From Pyrinomonadaceae bacterium (GTDB taxonomy: Bacteria; Acidobacteriota; Blastocatellia; Pyrinomonadales; Pyrinomonadaceae), in NCBI GenBank assembly GCA_019186825.1, contig JABARP010000010.1:235037-299036 (forward strand): a DNA stretch of 64,000 nt, written 5' to 3'. The notes under the pieces are model-generated. The model saw only the letters and a program-made list of their open reading frames with translations, was not told the DNA's origin and searched no databases. Made by a program: the position numbers and the translations under genes. Position 1 is the first letter of the stretch. Each line of letters starts with the position of its first letter. Below are positions 26,411 through 34,973 of this stretch, piece after piece.

Positions 26411-27286
26411 TTGATCAACGTGGAAAATATTATTGATTTCGAACCTGTCGATCGCAGGAAATGGAACTGGAACACGATCTTCTTTGTTACGGTATTCCAC
26501 ATCTTTGCGGTCTGGTCGATCTTTACGATGTCTTGGGCTAATGCCGCGGCGTTCCTCGTAACGTGGTGGATCTCAGGCAGCTGGGGCATCGGCCTCGGAT
26601 ATCACAGGCTCTACACGCACCGTGGATTCAAGGCACCGCGTTGGCTAGAGCATTTCCTGGCCGTTTGCGGCACACTTGCACTGCAGTCCGGGCCGATCTC
26701 TTGGGTTACGACGCACCGGCTGCATCATGCTTTCACCGAGACCGACCGCGATCCGCACAGCCCACTCAATGGCGTCTTCTGGGCACACATGGGTTGGATC
26801 TTCCGCGGAACCGCGCAGGTACAGCCGAAGAGCGTCCGCGACCGTTATTCGCCGGATCTGCTCCGCGACCCGTTTCTCGTTTTTATCGACAAATACTATT
26901 ACGTTACCTCGATCGTCGTCGGAATCGGGCTCTTCGCGATCGGCGGATGGTCGATGGCCCTTGCCGGCATCTTCCTGCGTACGGTCGTCGGCTGGCATTC
27001 GACGTGGCTTGTGAATTCGGCGACGCACCTCTGGGGCAGCCGCAGGTTCGAAACGCGCGACACTTCGCGTAACAACGCACTTATCGCGGCTATCACCTGG
27101 GGCGAAGGCTGGCACAATAACCACCACGCGATCCCGCGTTCGGCACGCCACGGCTTGACCGCTGCGGAGGTCGATCTAAATTGGCTCCAGCTCAAAGCGC
27201 TTGAAAAGGTCGGGCTCGTCAAGGATCTGTACGGTTACGATCTTAAGGCCGAGGCCGCAAAGGACGCGTTGAAGAAGGCCGCGTGA
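26411..27286 (+). CDS. Acyl-CoA desaturase (delta-9 type, membrane di-iron)
   Basis: A 291-residue membrane enzyme that puts a double bond into saturated acyl chains using O2. All three histidine boxes are present: HRLYTH (H-x4-H), HRLHH (H-x2-HH) and HNNHH, separated by hydrophobic helices at about 24-52 and 158-190. The segment GWHSTWLVNSATHLWGSR is also typical. The start is TTG at 26411 with AGGA 6 bases upstream; GTG at 26420 is possible. The gene is divergent from the ACP operon, which fits a lipid-composition theme. A clear terminator follows. Confidence 0.92.
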   Translation: MINVENIIDFEPVDRRKWNWNTIFFVTVFHIFAVWSIFTMSWANAAAFLVTWWISGSWGIGLGYHRLYTHRGFKAPRWLEHFLAVCGTLALQSGPISWVTTHRLHHAFTETDRDPHSPLNGVFWAHMGWIFRGTAQVQPKSVRDRYSPDLLRDPFLVFIDKYYYVTSIVVGIGLFAIGGWSMALAGIFLRTVVGWHSTWLVNSATHLWGSRRFETRDTSRNNALIAAITWGEGWHNNHHAIPRSARHGLTAAEVDLNWLQLKALEKVGLVKDLYGYDLKAEAAKDALKKAA

Positions 27287-27317
27287 GCCGCTTCCTGCGC
27301 AGTGTGAATGGTTCAAG

Positions 27318-27345
27318 GGCGAAGGTTTAAGCCTTCGCCTTTTTT
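27318..27345 (+). terminator. Rho-independent terminator after the desaturase
   Basis: An 8-bp stem GGCGAAGG / CCTTCGCC with a 6-base loop is followed by six T residues. It lies about 30 bases after the stop. Confidence 0.9.
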
Positions 27346-27368
27346 ACGGTTTCTAATAACATCGAACA

Positions 27369-28256
27369 ATGCGGCGAAGGCGGACAACGATCTTCTTCTT
27401 GATACTTGGTATCTGCCTGCTCGCCATTACGGTCGCATTGAATGTCGGCTGGATCTTGCTGAACGCTCGCGAGGTCGCACTCCTGATCTTCGGCATCATC
27501 TTTTTCGCCTTGATCATCACAGGCCTGACACTGAATACGATCTTTCTCCTTCGCGAGATCCGACGCAACGAGCAGCACGATGCCTTTTTGAATGCCGTTA
27601 CGCACGAGCTAAAGACGCCGATCGCGTCCATAAAGCTATATCTCGACACGCTGCTCTCGCGGGAACTCGAACCGGAAAAACGCCGCGAATTCTACGAGAT
27701 AATGCGGGCCGATAACGAAAGGCTCCTCGCCACGGTCCAGCAGGTGCTGCAGGCAAGCCGCACTCGCGAGAAAGGGCGACGGCTCGATCTCGATGAACTC
27801 GATCTCGGCGAACTGCTTACGGAATCGGCAGAGATCCTCCGGTCGCGGCATCATCTTGACGAGAATGCGGTTCGTGTAACGCTCCCGAAAGAGCCTGTTC
27901 TCATCATGGGCGATGTGCGTGAGCTGCAAACCGTATTCACTAATCTTCTTGATAACGCGGTCAAATATTCTCCGGATGAGGTGCGCGTAAGCATCCGTCT
28001 CGTAGCGGGCCCGGCGAGATATGCTGATGTATTCATCAAAGATCAAGGTATCGGGATCGCCCGCGGTGATCTTAAACGTGTCTTCAAGCGGTTCTATCGT
28101 TCGTCGAATACGCGGCTCGCACCGGCGGTAAAGGGCACGGGCCTTGGCCTTTCGATCGTGCGGGCGATCGTCGAAAAGCATGGCGGACGCGTTAAGGCAG
28201 AAAGCCGCGGCGAAGATCGAGGGACAACATTTCACGTGAGGCTTCCAAAACAATGA
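27369..28256 (+). CDS. Sensor histidine kinase
   Basis: A 295-residue kinase with two closely spaced membrane helices (about 8-31 and 36-62) and almost no periplasmic loop, so it probably senses a membrane or cytoplasmic signal. The HisKA motif NAVTHELKTPIASIK puts the phosphorylated His at residue 79. The ATPase domain shows an N box (NLLDNAVKYS), G1 (KDQGIGIARG), an F box (VFKRFYRSS) and G2 (GTGLGLSIV). Its TGA overlaps the ATG of the response regulator, so the pair is one operon. The stimulus is unknown. Confidence 0.93.
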   Translation: MRRRRTTIFFLILGICLLAITVALNVGWILLNAREVALLIFGIIFFALIITGLTLNTIFLLREIRRNEQHDAFLNAVTHELKTPIASIKLYLDTLLSRELEPEKRREFYEIMRADNERLLATVQQVLQASRTREKGRRLDLDELDLGELLTESAEILRSRHHLDENAVRVTLPKEPVLIMGDVRELQTVFTNLLDNAVKYSPDEVRVSIRLVAGPARYADVFIKDQGIGIARGDLKRVFKRFYRSSNTRLAPAVKGTGLGLSIVRAIVEKHGGRVKAESRGEDRGTTFHVRLPKQ

Positions 28257-28957
28257 AGGCAAAGATCCTGATCGTCGAGGACGAAGAACATATTGCGACC
28301 GGCCTGCGGTTCAACCTCGAGGCGGAAGGCTACGACGTCGTCTGCGCTGTGGACGGCGAACGGGCGATCGCGGAGTTCGAAGCCGGTGAATTCGATGCCG
28401 CGATCCTTGACGTAATGCTTCCGGGCATCGACGGATTTGAGGTCGCAAGGCGTCTTCGGGAAAAGCGGAATTACACACCGATCCTGATGCTGACGGCGCT
28501 TGGCCAGGCCGAAGATGTCCTGAAAGGATTCGAAGCCGGAGCGGACGATTATCTGCCGAAGCCTTTTGATCTAAATATTTTTTTCGCCCGCGTGAATGGC
28601 CTCATACGCCGCCGCGATTGGCTCGTGGAAAAGAAGGCGGCAGATTCCGCGGTGATCTCAGTGAATGGGCGAACGGTTGATCTAGCCGAGCTAAAGGTCG
28701 AATTTGAGGGCAAAACGACGCCGATAACGCTACTTGAAGCAAAGCTTCTGCGTTACTTTTTGGACAATCCGGGACGGGCGGTTTCGCGCACCGAGATTCT
28801 GACAAAGGTTTGGGACCTCGCCGAAGACACGGACACGCGTGCGATCGACAATTTTGTCGTACGCTTGCGGCGGATCATCGGAGACACCGGTGATAAACCG
28901 CAGCTTCTGCAGACGGTCCGCGGCATTGGCTACAGATTCTCGCCAAATGGCGAGTAG
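28253..28957 (+). CDS. OmpR/PhoB-family response regulator
   Basis: A 234-residue transcription factor and partner of the kinase just upstream. The receiver domain has the acidic pair in VEDEEH, the phospho-acceptor Asp53 in AAILDVMLPGIDGFE, the LMLTA threonine and the LPKPFD lysine. The C-terminal winged helix ends with RTEILTKVWDL, TRAIDNFVVRLRR and LQTVRGIGYRF, which are typical of OmpR-like DNA-binding domains. Its 3' end overlaps the convergent nuclease-like gene by 28 bases. Confidence 0.95.
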   Translation: MKAKILIVEDEEHIATGLRFNLEAEGYDVVCAVDGERAIAEFEAGEFDAAILDVMLPGIDGFEVARRLREKRNYTPILMLTALGQAEDVLKGFEAGADDYLPKPFDLNIFFARVNGLIRRRDWLVEKKAADSAVISVNGRTVDLAELKVEFEGKTTPITLLEAKLLRYFLDNPGRAVSRTEILTKVWDLAEDTDTRAIDNFVVRLRRIIGDTGDKPQLLQTVRGIGYRFSPNGE

Positions 28958-30414
28958 CATATACGCGAAACGACCTTGATCTCCCGCCGCCACTCTTCGT
29001 GCAGCTCAAACCGCCAAACCTCGATGTCGGGTGAGATCGCCCGTGCAAAGAATTCGAACTCCTGATGAAAGCTCCACGCCGGAGCCGCAAGATAGATGAT
29101 CGCAGGACGGTCTGCGATCTTCTGTTCGCCGAACAATTTCGCATCGGCGAGGACACCGCTGCGGCGGCGAATCTCGACGTTGCGCCAATATTCCAGCGCC
29201 TGAAATATCATATTGCGGTCGGGTTTTGCTTTTAGCTCAATGACCACAAGGCGGCCGTCGTTGCGGATCGCAAGCAGGTCTATCTTCTCGCTCCTGCCGG
29301 AACGGAACTGATGATAGATAGGTGACAAACGCAGGTTCGCATCAAGCTTTGTAATGTCACGCCGCAGGATCGATTCGAGCCACGATTCAGTATCGCTGCG
29401 ATAGAGGGCATGGCGCTTATTCGTCGTCTCGGGGCTTCGAAAGGCTTCGAGGCTGCGAACGAGTTTCTCCATCCTCTCCCAGCTTTCATCCGTAAGCGGA
29501 TGCTTCTCCGAACGTCCGGTTCCGAACCACGCGGCTTCGCGACCGTAGAGCTTTCTTACGCGTGCGAACGGCAGGCCGAGGAACCGCAGCGTGTCGCCCT
29601 TCGCGATATGAAGCGCATCGATCCTCTCGGGCGATAGAGCGCGGATGGCGTTGGCCGTTCGTCCGTGTATCTGCGTTGGTGGCATAACGAAAAGCTTTGG
29701 CTTCTCACGCCAAAGGTCGCTCATACGGAATGCATCGTGATGCTTGAGCACGGCGATCTCGTCTCGGCGGTCGATGCTTGCGATCGAAAGGCGGGACTTC
29801 CAATGCTCGCTAAGCATCGCGTGCAGGCGGCGTAGCGGCGTCAAACGCCGTTTCTCGCTCATTATCACCAGGTCGTAGATCGGCTTTTCCCGCCGTCCGA
29901 GTTTTTCGCTCCAGAGAATTGCGCTTGCCAAGAGCTGCGAATGCGTAACGGTATTCGTAACGTCCGCGATCACGGCGATCTCAGTGCGCGTCGGCGTTGT
30001 AAGGAGAATATGCGCGAGGCGGCCGCCCTTTTCGCCGAGCGATACGCGCAAGATCTTTGTATTCGCAAAGCTCCTTACTGCCAACTCTGCAGCATCCTGA
30101 GCTGCCGCGAGCCTTGCGGCCTCGATCTCGGCGGCAAGCTGTGCGGCAGGCGTTCGCGGCACGAGCCGCAATGTCTGCTGCTCACGACCGAACGGTCCCG
30201 CGACATCGAGGGCGATCTCTTCGCCGTCGAACTCAACATTGTTCAGCCGCCAGCGATGTCGGCCCGTATCGTCCAAAAAGCCGATAAACACGGCCTTTTC
30301 GTCCACCGTCAACTCGATCTCGCTGCTCGAGAGCGGAAAGCTCTTGCCGCGCTTCCCGACGAGCAGCCATTCGCTCGCGACCGCCAATTTTGTTTTGAAT
30401 TGCTCTATCTCCAA
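28930..30414 (-). CDS. Hypothetical protein with C-terminal PD-(D/E)XK nuclease-like domain
   Basis: A 494-residue protein I do not recognise as a named family. The C-terminal third contains KIDLLAIRNDGRLVVIELKAKPDRNMIFQALEYW. This is the D-x(n)-E-x-K core of PD-(D/E)XK folds such as NucS/DUF91, with an upstream Glu in ESWLESILRRD. The N-terminal 330 residues show a helical Ala/Glu-rich stretch near 90-110 and no clear domain. The start is read as TTG at 30414, overlapping the SGNH hydrolase stop by 10 bases. A nuclease role is plausible, but no restriction or repair partner is nearby. Confidence 0.68.
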   Translation of the reverse strand: MEIEQFKTKLAVASEWLLVGKRGKSFPLSSSEIELTVDEKAVFIGFLDDTGRHRWRLNNVEFDGEEIALDVAGPFGREQQTLRLVPRTPAAQLAAEIEAARLAAAQDAAELAVRSFANTKILRVSLGEKGGRLAHILLTTPTRTEIAVIADVTNTVTHSQLLASAILWSEKLGRREKPIYDLVIMSEKRRLTPLRRLHAMLSEHWKSRLSIASIDRRDEIAVLKHHDAFRMSDLWREKPKLFVMPPTQIHGRTANAIRALSPERIDALHIAKGDTLRFLGLPFARVRKLYGREAAWFGTGRSEKHPLTDESWERMEKLVRSLEAFRSPETTNKRHALYRSDTESWLESILRRDITKLDANLRLSPIYHQFRSGRSEKIDLLAIRNDGRLVVIELKAKPDRNMIFQALEYWRNVEIRRRSGVLADAKLFGEQKIADRPAIIYLAAPAWSFHQEFEFFARAISPDIEVWRFELHEEWRREIKVVSRICYSPFGENL

Positions 30415-31181
30415 AGTTTGTGGTCGGCGGCAAAATACTCGATCATCGCACGAGCCCAGCGGTCATAGCCTTCTTCCGAAGGGTGTATGCCGTCGGCGAA
30501 GAAATTCTCCGAGTCGATCCGCTCCGGTTGCGGATAATAGGTGATCCCGCCAAGGTCCCGGCTGAATTCGCGGATGTTTCGATCGTGCATTTGCGAGAGA
30601 CGCCAGAGAATGGACTTTATCGGTTCGGGCAGCGCCGGCGATTCGATGATCATCGGGCAATTCGTGATAAATATCTCGGAGGCATCGTTACGCTTGCGTA
30701 GGAGCGAAAGCAATTCGAGCATATCGCGCCGCCATTTTCGCGGGCTTGAGAGTTTCAGCACGTCGTTGCCGCCGATGCCAAGAAGAACGAAATCGAACTT
30801 CTTGTCAGGCACGAGCGGCAAAAGGTCTTCGATCGTCCGCTGAGCCGTAACGCCATTCTTTCCAACGACATCCCATTCAACAGAACGTTCAATAGCCTTG
30901 CTTAGGTAATGTGCGAACCGTCCGGCAAGCGCGTGTTCATGATCGCGGGCTCCAAGCCCGGCAACCGTCGATTCGCCAAGCACAAGCAGCCGTGCTGCAT
31001 CGCCGCCAGTGCCGTTATCGGTGCTGCCGTGTGTCTTGCCGCCCGCTCCGGGAAGTACGCCGATCTTCCAACGTGTTATCTGGCCCTGGACATAGAGAAA
31101 CGGAGAAAATGGCAGCAATGCACAGGCTCCGACCAGGAAATGCCGCTGAAGTTGTCGTAAGGTTCGGCTGTCGGTCTCCAT
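30405..31181 (-). CDS. SGNH/GDSL-family hydrolase
   Basis: A 258-residue esterase-like protein. The SGNH blocks are visible: the nucleophile Ser in LVLGESTVAGLG (block I), GVTAQRTIEDLL, the Asn of LGIGGNDVL (block III) and the Asp/His pair in FFADGIHPSEEGYDRW (block V). A single hydrophobic N-terminal segment (FLVGACALLPFSPFLYV) suggests membrane anchoring or export. The ATG at 31181 is used; a TTG at 31205 would add 8 residues. It overlaps the next gene by 10 bases. Substrates could be acetylated glycans or lipids. Confidence 0.85.
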   Translation of the reverse strand: METDSRTLRQLQRHFLVGACALLPFSPFLYVQGQITRWKIGVLPGAGGKTHGSTDNGTGGDAARLLVLGESTVAGLGARDHEHALAGRFAHYLSKAIERSVEWDVVGKNGVTAQRTIEDLLPLVPDKKFDFVLLGIGGNDVLKLSSPRKWRRDMLELLSLLRKRNDASEIFITNCPMIIESPALPEPIKSILWRLSQMHDRNIREFSRDLGGITYYPQPERIDSENFFADGIHPSEEGYDRWARAMIEYFAADHKLWR

Positions 31182-31230
31182 AGAGGGCGATATGTTAAAC
31201 TTCAAATACTAGCGTTTGTTTGTCAAACAC

Positions 31231-31256
31231 GCCGCTTTTTTAGGCGGCATAATTTT
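31231..31256. terminator. Hairpin with T-rich tail between divergent genes
   Basis: GCCGC (31231-31235) pairs with GCGGC (31244-31248) around a T-rich loop, then ATAATTTTTTG follows. It lies just before the thioesterase ATG, so it may be an attenuator or simply a chance hairpin. Confidence 0.35.
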
Positions 31257-31263
31257 TTGTTCT

Positions 31264-31695
31264 ATGAGCGATGACACGATGTCTCTGCCGGTCGAAGAGA
31301 TCTTTGAACGGGCAACGAAGGTTCTCCACGATCTGCCTTTTGCAAAACTGATGGGGATGAAGCTCGTCGATATGAAGCTTGACGAGGCGACGATCACGCT
31401 CGATATGCGGGACGACCTTCGCCAGCCGAGCGGCATCCTGCACGGCGGCGTGACGGCAACCCTGATCGATACGGCGATGGCGTTCGCCGTCCGCTCGCGC
31501 GTCGATCCGGATGTTGCGACCGCTACGATCGACCTTACGGTGCACTATCTGCGGCCGCATATCGAAGGCCCGATCAGGTGTACCGCACGCGTGGTGCGTG
31601 CCGGACGCAGGATCTCGAGCGTATCGGCCGATGTCTTCGCGGAGAAGAACGGGAAACTGATCGCAACGGGATTGTCGACCTACACCATCGTCTAA
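31264..31695 (+). CDS. PaaI-family hotdog thioesterase
   Basis: A 143-residue single-hotdog acyl-CoA thioesterase. The signature HGGVTATLIDTAMAFAV, preceded by RQPSGIL, is the PaaI/YbgC-like active region, with the Asp of LIDTAM as candidate catalytic residue. The later TVHYLRPHIEGPIRCTARVVRAGRR strand is typical too. The ATG at 31264 is preferred over an upstream alternative at 31216 that would include the hairpin sequence. It is 11 bases upstream of an ABC exporter and probably cotranscribed with it. Confidence 0.87.
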   Translation: MSDDTMSLPVEEIFERATKVLHDLPFAKLMGMKLVDMKLDEATITLDMRDDLRQPSGILHGGVTATLIDTAMAFAVRSRVDPDVATATIDLTVHYLRPHIEGPIRCTARVVRAGRRISSVSADVFAEKNGKLIATGLSTYTIV

Positions 31696-31706
31696 AATAG
31701 ACGCTT

Positions 31707-33473
31707 ATGACACCGCTTCGAAAATTTTGGCGCTACGTCAGGCCATATCGCGGCACGATCCTTTTCGGGATCGCCTGCATTCTCGTCTCGATGTCATTCG
31801 GCCTTCTGATCCCGTATCTTGTCGGGCAGGCCGTCGATGGCCTTACCGCCGGCATCACCTGGCAAAAGATCGTTTTCTATCCGCTTGTCATTCTCGGCAT
31901 TAACGGTGCGAGCGGGATTTTCCTTTTCCTGCAGCGACGGCTGCTGATAAATACCTCGCGTCATATCGAATTCGATATGCGGCAGGATTTTTATGCGGCT
32001 CTTGTCGATCAGCCTCTCGAATATTTCCAGGAGAACCGCGTCGGCGACCTGATGGCACGCGCAACGAACGATCTCGGGGCGATACGGCAGATCCTCGGGC
32101 CGATGATCCTATACACGTTCCAGGCGCTCTTCGCCCTTGCGATCTCGCTGCCGATAATGCTGCACATTTCCGTTAAGCTCACGCTCATAATGCTTATCCC
32201 GCTGCCGCTTGTTTCGATAACGGTCAAGTATCTCGGCGGCCAGATCCATAAGCGGTTTGAGATGATCCAGGGCTTTTTTGCGGATATCTCGGCGAGGGCG
32301 CAGGAGAATCTGACCGGCGTGCGAGTCGTCCGCGCATACGCGCAGGAAAAGGCAGAGATCGCGCGCTTTCAGGAACTCAATTTCGAATATGCCGAGCAGA
32401 ATCTTCGGCTCGTGAAATTCGCTGCCGGGATGCGGCCGCTCCTCTCGTTCTTTATCGGGCTCGGCTTTGTGATCATCGTTGCGGTTGGTGTTCCGATGGC
32501 CGCACGCGGAGAGATCACGGCGGGTGATTTTACGGCCTTCATCCTCTATCTCCAGCGGATGATCTGGTACCTCATCGCCCTCGGCTACGTCGTAAACCTC
32601 TGGCAGCGTGGCACGGCATCCTTAAAACGCTTTAATACCGTGCTCGAAGCCGAGCCCGCGATCAAGGACACGGTGGCCGCCAAAGCGCAGCCCCCGATCG
32701 AAGGCGGAATTGAATTTCGCGATCTCACGTTCGCCTACAATGGAAAGCCCGTGCTTGAGAACATCAGCCTTAAGATCCCGAAAGGTGAAACATACGCTTT
32801 CGTTGGCAAGACAGGCAGCGGAAAATCGACGCTCGTGAGCCTTGTTCCGCGGCTGCTTGACGCGCCTGACGGGATGGTGCTTATTGACGGCAGGCCGGTT
32901 CGCGAATATACGCTCAAACAGCTTCGCGAGGCGATCGGCTTCGTGCCGCAGGAAACTTTCCTTTTCTCGGACACGCTGGCCGAAAACATCGCGTTCGGCG
33001 TAAACGAGACGAAGCGTGCAGGAGATGCGAACTTGAACGGCTCGATGACGGTCGAACACGCCGCCGATATTGCCGCGTTGACCGAGGACATTGCCGAATT
33101 CCCGAATGGATACGACCAGCTTGTTGGCGAACGCGGCATTACGCTTTCGGGCGGGCAAAAGCAGCGAACCGCGATCGCACGCGCCGTGATGCGGGAGCCG
33201 CGAATACTCATTCTTGACGACTCGCTCTCGGCCGTTGATACGCAGACCGAGGACAAGATACTTCATAATTTACGCAACGTTCGCGAGGGCAGGACGACAC
33301 TCGTCGTCTCGCATCGCGTCTCGACAATAAAGGACGCCGATCAGATCTGCGTCCTCGAACACGGCCGCATCATCGAACGCGGCACTCACGAAGAACTTCT
33401 CGCTCTTGACGGCGAATATGCCGACCTTTACGAGCGGCAGCGGCTTGAGGAGGAGCTTGACGCAACCAACTGA
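31707..33473 (+). CDS. ABC exporter half-transporter (fused membrane and ATPase domains)
   Basis: A 588-residue exporter of the MsbA/MdlA/YheI type. Six membrane helices (about 1-310) are followed by an ATPase domain with Walker [11 protein letters not shown]-loop [10 protein letters not shown], signature [14 protein letters not shown], Walker [12 protein letters not shown] and H-loop SHRVST. The residue after the Walker B Asp is Asp instead of the catalytic Glu. This is the pattern of the degenerate half in heterodimeric exporters (MdlA/YheI-like). No second half is adjacent, so its partner may be elsewhere. The substrate is unknown: lipid, peptide or drug are all possible. Confidence 0.9.
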   Translation: MTPLRKFWRYVRPYRGTILFGIACILVSMSFGLLIPYLVGQAVDGLTAGITWQKIVFYPLVILGINGASGIFLFLQRRLLINTSRHIEFDMRQDFYAALVDQPLEYFQENRVGDLMARATNDLGAIRQILGPMILYTFQALFALAISLPIMLHISVKLTLIMLIPLPLVSITVKYLGGQIHKRFEMIQGFFADISARAQENLTGVRVVRAYAQEKAEIARFQELNFEYAEQNLRLVKFAAGMRPLLSFFIGLGFVIIVAVGVPMAARGEITAGDFTAFILYLQRMIWYLIALGYVVNLWQRGTASLKRFNTVLEAEPAIKDTVAAKAQPPIEGGIEFRDLTFAYNGKPVLENISLKIPKGETYAFVGKTGSGKSTLVSLVPRLLDAPDGMVLIDGRPVREYTLKQLREAIGFVPQETFLFSDTLAENIAFGVNETKRAGDANLNGSMTVEHAADIAALTEDIAEFPNGYDQLVGERGITLSGGQKQRTAIARAVMREPRILILDDSLSAVDTQTEDKILHNLRNVREGRTTLVVSHRVSTIKDADQICVLEHGRIIERGTHEELLALDGEYADLYERQRLEEELDATN

Positions 33474-33485
33474 CAAAGACAGGAT

Positions 33486-33938
33486 ATGGCAGAGGAAACA
33501 AACATCAATAAGCTTATTCGATCAATGTTCGTCGTCTGGGGAGGGCTGTTCTTCTCGCAGTTCATTTTTGCCGTCTTCGGGTACACCACTAAGCCGCAGC
33601 TGTTATACGTCGATCTCAAGAAGCCCATTCTCGGTGATCAGCCGATGGCTATCATCGTTATGGGCGTGATCGCGGTGTCGATGCTGGTCACGTCATTCGT
33701 TGTGCGGAATTCCCTTATCGATGCTGCGATCAAGAGCCGCGATACACAGAAGCTGCAGTCGGCATACATCGTCGGAATGGCGATGGCCGAATCGGTCTCG
33801 TTGATCGGCCTGGTCGCAGCGATCCTCTTCGAATATCAATACTTCGCCGTGTTCATTCTCCTTGCGATCATTGGGATCGTCCTTCATCGGCCTAAAATGA
33901 CGAACGTTCTTGCCACCACCTTCGAAGACAAGATCTAG
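33486..33938 (+). CDS. Small membrane protein with an ATP-synthase-c-like helix
   Basis: A 150-residue protein with four hydrophobic segments (about 15-30, 50-70, 94-112 and 116-133). The third, AYIVGMAMAESVSLIGLVAAILF, closely resembles the ion-binding second helix of rotary ATPase c subunits, including a membrane-embedded Glu. The protein is longer than AtpE, and no atp genes are nearby. It follows the ABC exporter by 12 bases and is probably cotranscribed. Function is unknown. Confidence 0.68.
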   Translation: MAEETNINKLIRSMFVVWGGLFFSQFIFAVFGYTTKPQLLYVDLKKPILGDQPMAIIVMGVIAVSMLVTSFVVRNSLIDAAIKSRDTQKLQSAYIVGMAMAESVSLIGLVAAILFEYQYFAVFILLAIIGIVLHRPKMTNVLATTFEDKI

Positions 33939-33942
33939 CCCA

Positions 33943-33975
33943 CAAAAAACTGCCCGGAAGGTCTCTTCCGGGCAG
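33943..33975 (-). terminator. Rho-independent terminator of the 3D-domain gene
   Basis: An 11-bp stem CTGCCCGGAAG / CTTCCGGGCAG (33950-33975) is flanked on its left by a run of A, which is a T-run on the minus strand. It lies 29 bases past the minus-strand gene and may also stop readthrough from the plus strand. Confidence 0.88.
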
Positions 33976-34004
33976 TCGCAAAATGCAATAAATTGTTGAA
34001 AGAT

Positions 34005-34598
34005 CTATTTGAGGATCGAGATCTGGACGTTCCGTCTCCCGAATCTGCGAGCTTCCGAGCAGCTTGCTACCCAAATATCAATTTCCTTTCCTTTGATACC
34101 GCCGCCTGTGTCGGAAACAACATACGTTCCGCTCCAAGGACCGGCCTCAATGACTACGGTTGAACCAAGCGGCAAGACCCTCGGATCGGCTGCGATAAGT
34201 CCACGACGAACGCGGTGGCCCATCGCCGTACGGCCCGAAAGACAATATGCCGTTGCCGAGAAAGAACCGCGGCTCGTTGCCACAGCTTTGACGGAGGCAG
34301 TCTTCTTTACAAGCTTCTTGCCTTTGTCGCCATCGACCGCTACAACTTCTGATTCCGTTGTTCCAGTAACCTTATCGTTAACGTCCGCTGCGGTCTCTGT
34401 TGTTCCCGCTGCTTCCTTTGTCCTTACCTTCTTAGCTTTATCTTTATTTGTATTACTAGCTGTTAAATTATTTTGTATTTCTGTCTGCGAATCTATCGCT
34501 GCGGATGACGGCGTCTCAGAACGTGTCTGCGCGTAGATAAGAGCTACGAACAGACTCGTCACTAAGAGAAGCACGCCTCCTCGAACGAGATTTCTCAT
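34005..34598 (-). CDS. Secreted 3D (Asp-Asp-Asp) domain protein, RlpA/MltA-like barrel
   Basis: A 197-residue exported protein. It has a signal peptide (VRGGVLLLVTSLFVALIYAQ), a Thr/Lys/Ala-rich linker of about 80 residues, and a C-terminal 3D domain. That domain begins SATAYCLSGRTAMGHRV and includes GLIAADPRVLPLGSTVVI and VVSDTGGGIKGKEIDIWV, which hold the three conserved Asp residues. Such domains occur in peptidoglycan-cleaving enzymes. The leader upstream appears structured. Confidence 0.85.
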   Translation of the reverse strand: MRNLVRGGVLLLVTSLFVALIYAQTRSETPSSAAIDSQTEIQNNLTASNTNKDKAKKVRTKEAAGTTETAADVNDKVTGTTESEVVAVDGDKGKKLVKKTASVKAVATSRGSFSATAYCLSGRTAMGHRVRRGLIAADPRVLPLGSTVVIEAGPWSGTYVVSDTGGGIKGKEIDIWVASCSEARRFGRRNVQISILK

Positions 34599-34887
34599 TA
34601 TTCAAACTCCAAAATCAAACTTCGAACCTGAACAAGACCTATCAGCGACCAAGTTCGGAATCCATCTTCCTCAAAAACGTACGAGGGCAATGCAGACACG
34701 GCAGTGTCGAAGTTGGTTTCGGCGGCCAATTCCGCCTGTTTCGCGGCCGATCGCGGCGCACGAACATTTCAAAAGGCTAGCATCATCAAAATAGGGGGTG
34801 CAAGGCTTGAAAAGGCTCAAAAAAGGCGATTTCTGTTCAATTCTTGCGAATAAAAGCACTTAGCAGGGCAAAAAATATGCATAATTC
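34599..34887 (-). promoter_or_regulatory. Structured 5' leader candidate of the 3D-domain gene
   Basis: No gene lies in this gap. On the minus strand, ACCAACTTCG (34717-34708) can pair with CGAACTTGGT (34657-34648) with one mismatch, closing a three-way junction. Inside are a GACAC-TGCC-GTGTC hairpin (34708-34695) and a CCTC/GAGG hairpin (34686-34669). A GGCGG/CCGCC hairpin lies just upstream. The ATTCCGAAC word recalls part of the c-di-AMP (ydaO) riboswitch, which often precedes cell-wall hydrolase genes. The rest of that consensus is missing. Confidence 0.35.
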
Positions 34888-34917
34888 TGGACATTTTAGG
34901 GCATTTTCGAGTATATT
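34888..34917 (+). promoter_or_regulatory. Sigma-70-type promoter for the second PilZ gene
   Basis: TGGACA (34888-34893) and TATATT (34912-34917) are separated by 18 bases, about 56 bases before the PilZ start codon. Confidence 0.5.
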
Positions 34918-34973
34918 CTGCATCAAAATCGGCTGCCTCACAGCCTACAACGGCGCCGGTTTGCCATCACATT

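Noticed and set aside
34599-34740. Firm call of a c-di-AMP (ydaO) riboswitch before the 3D gene
   Set aside because: Only one weak block (ATTCCGAAC) resembles the consensus; the other conserved loops are absent, so it is kept as an unclassified structured leader.
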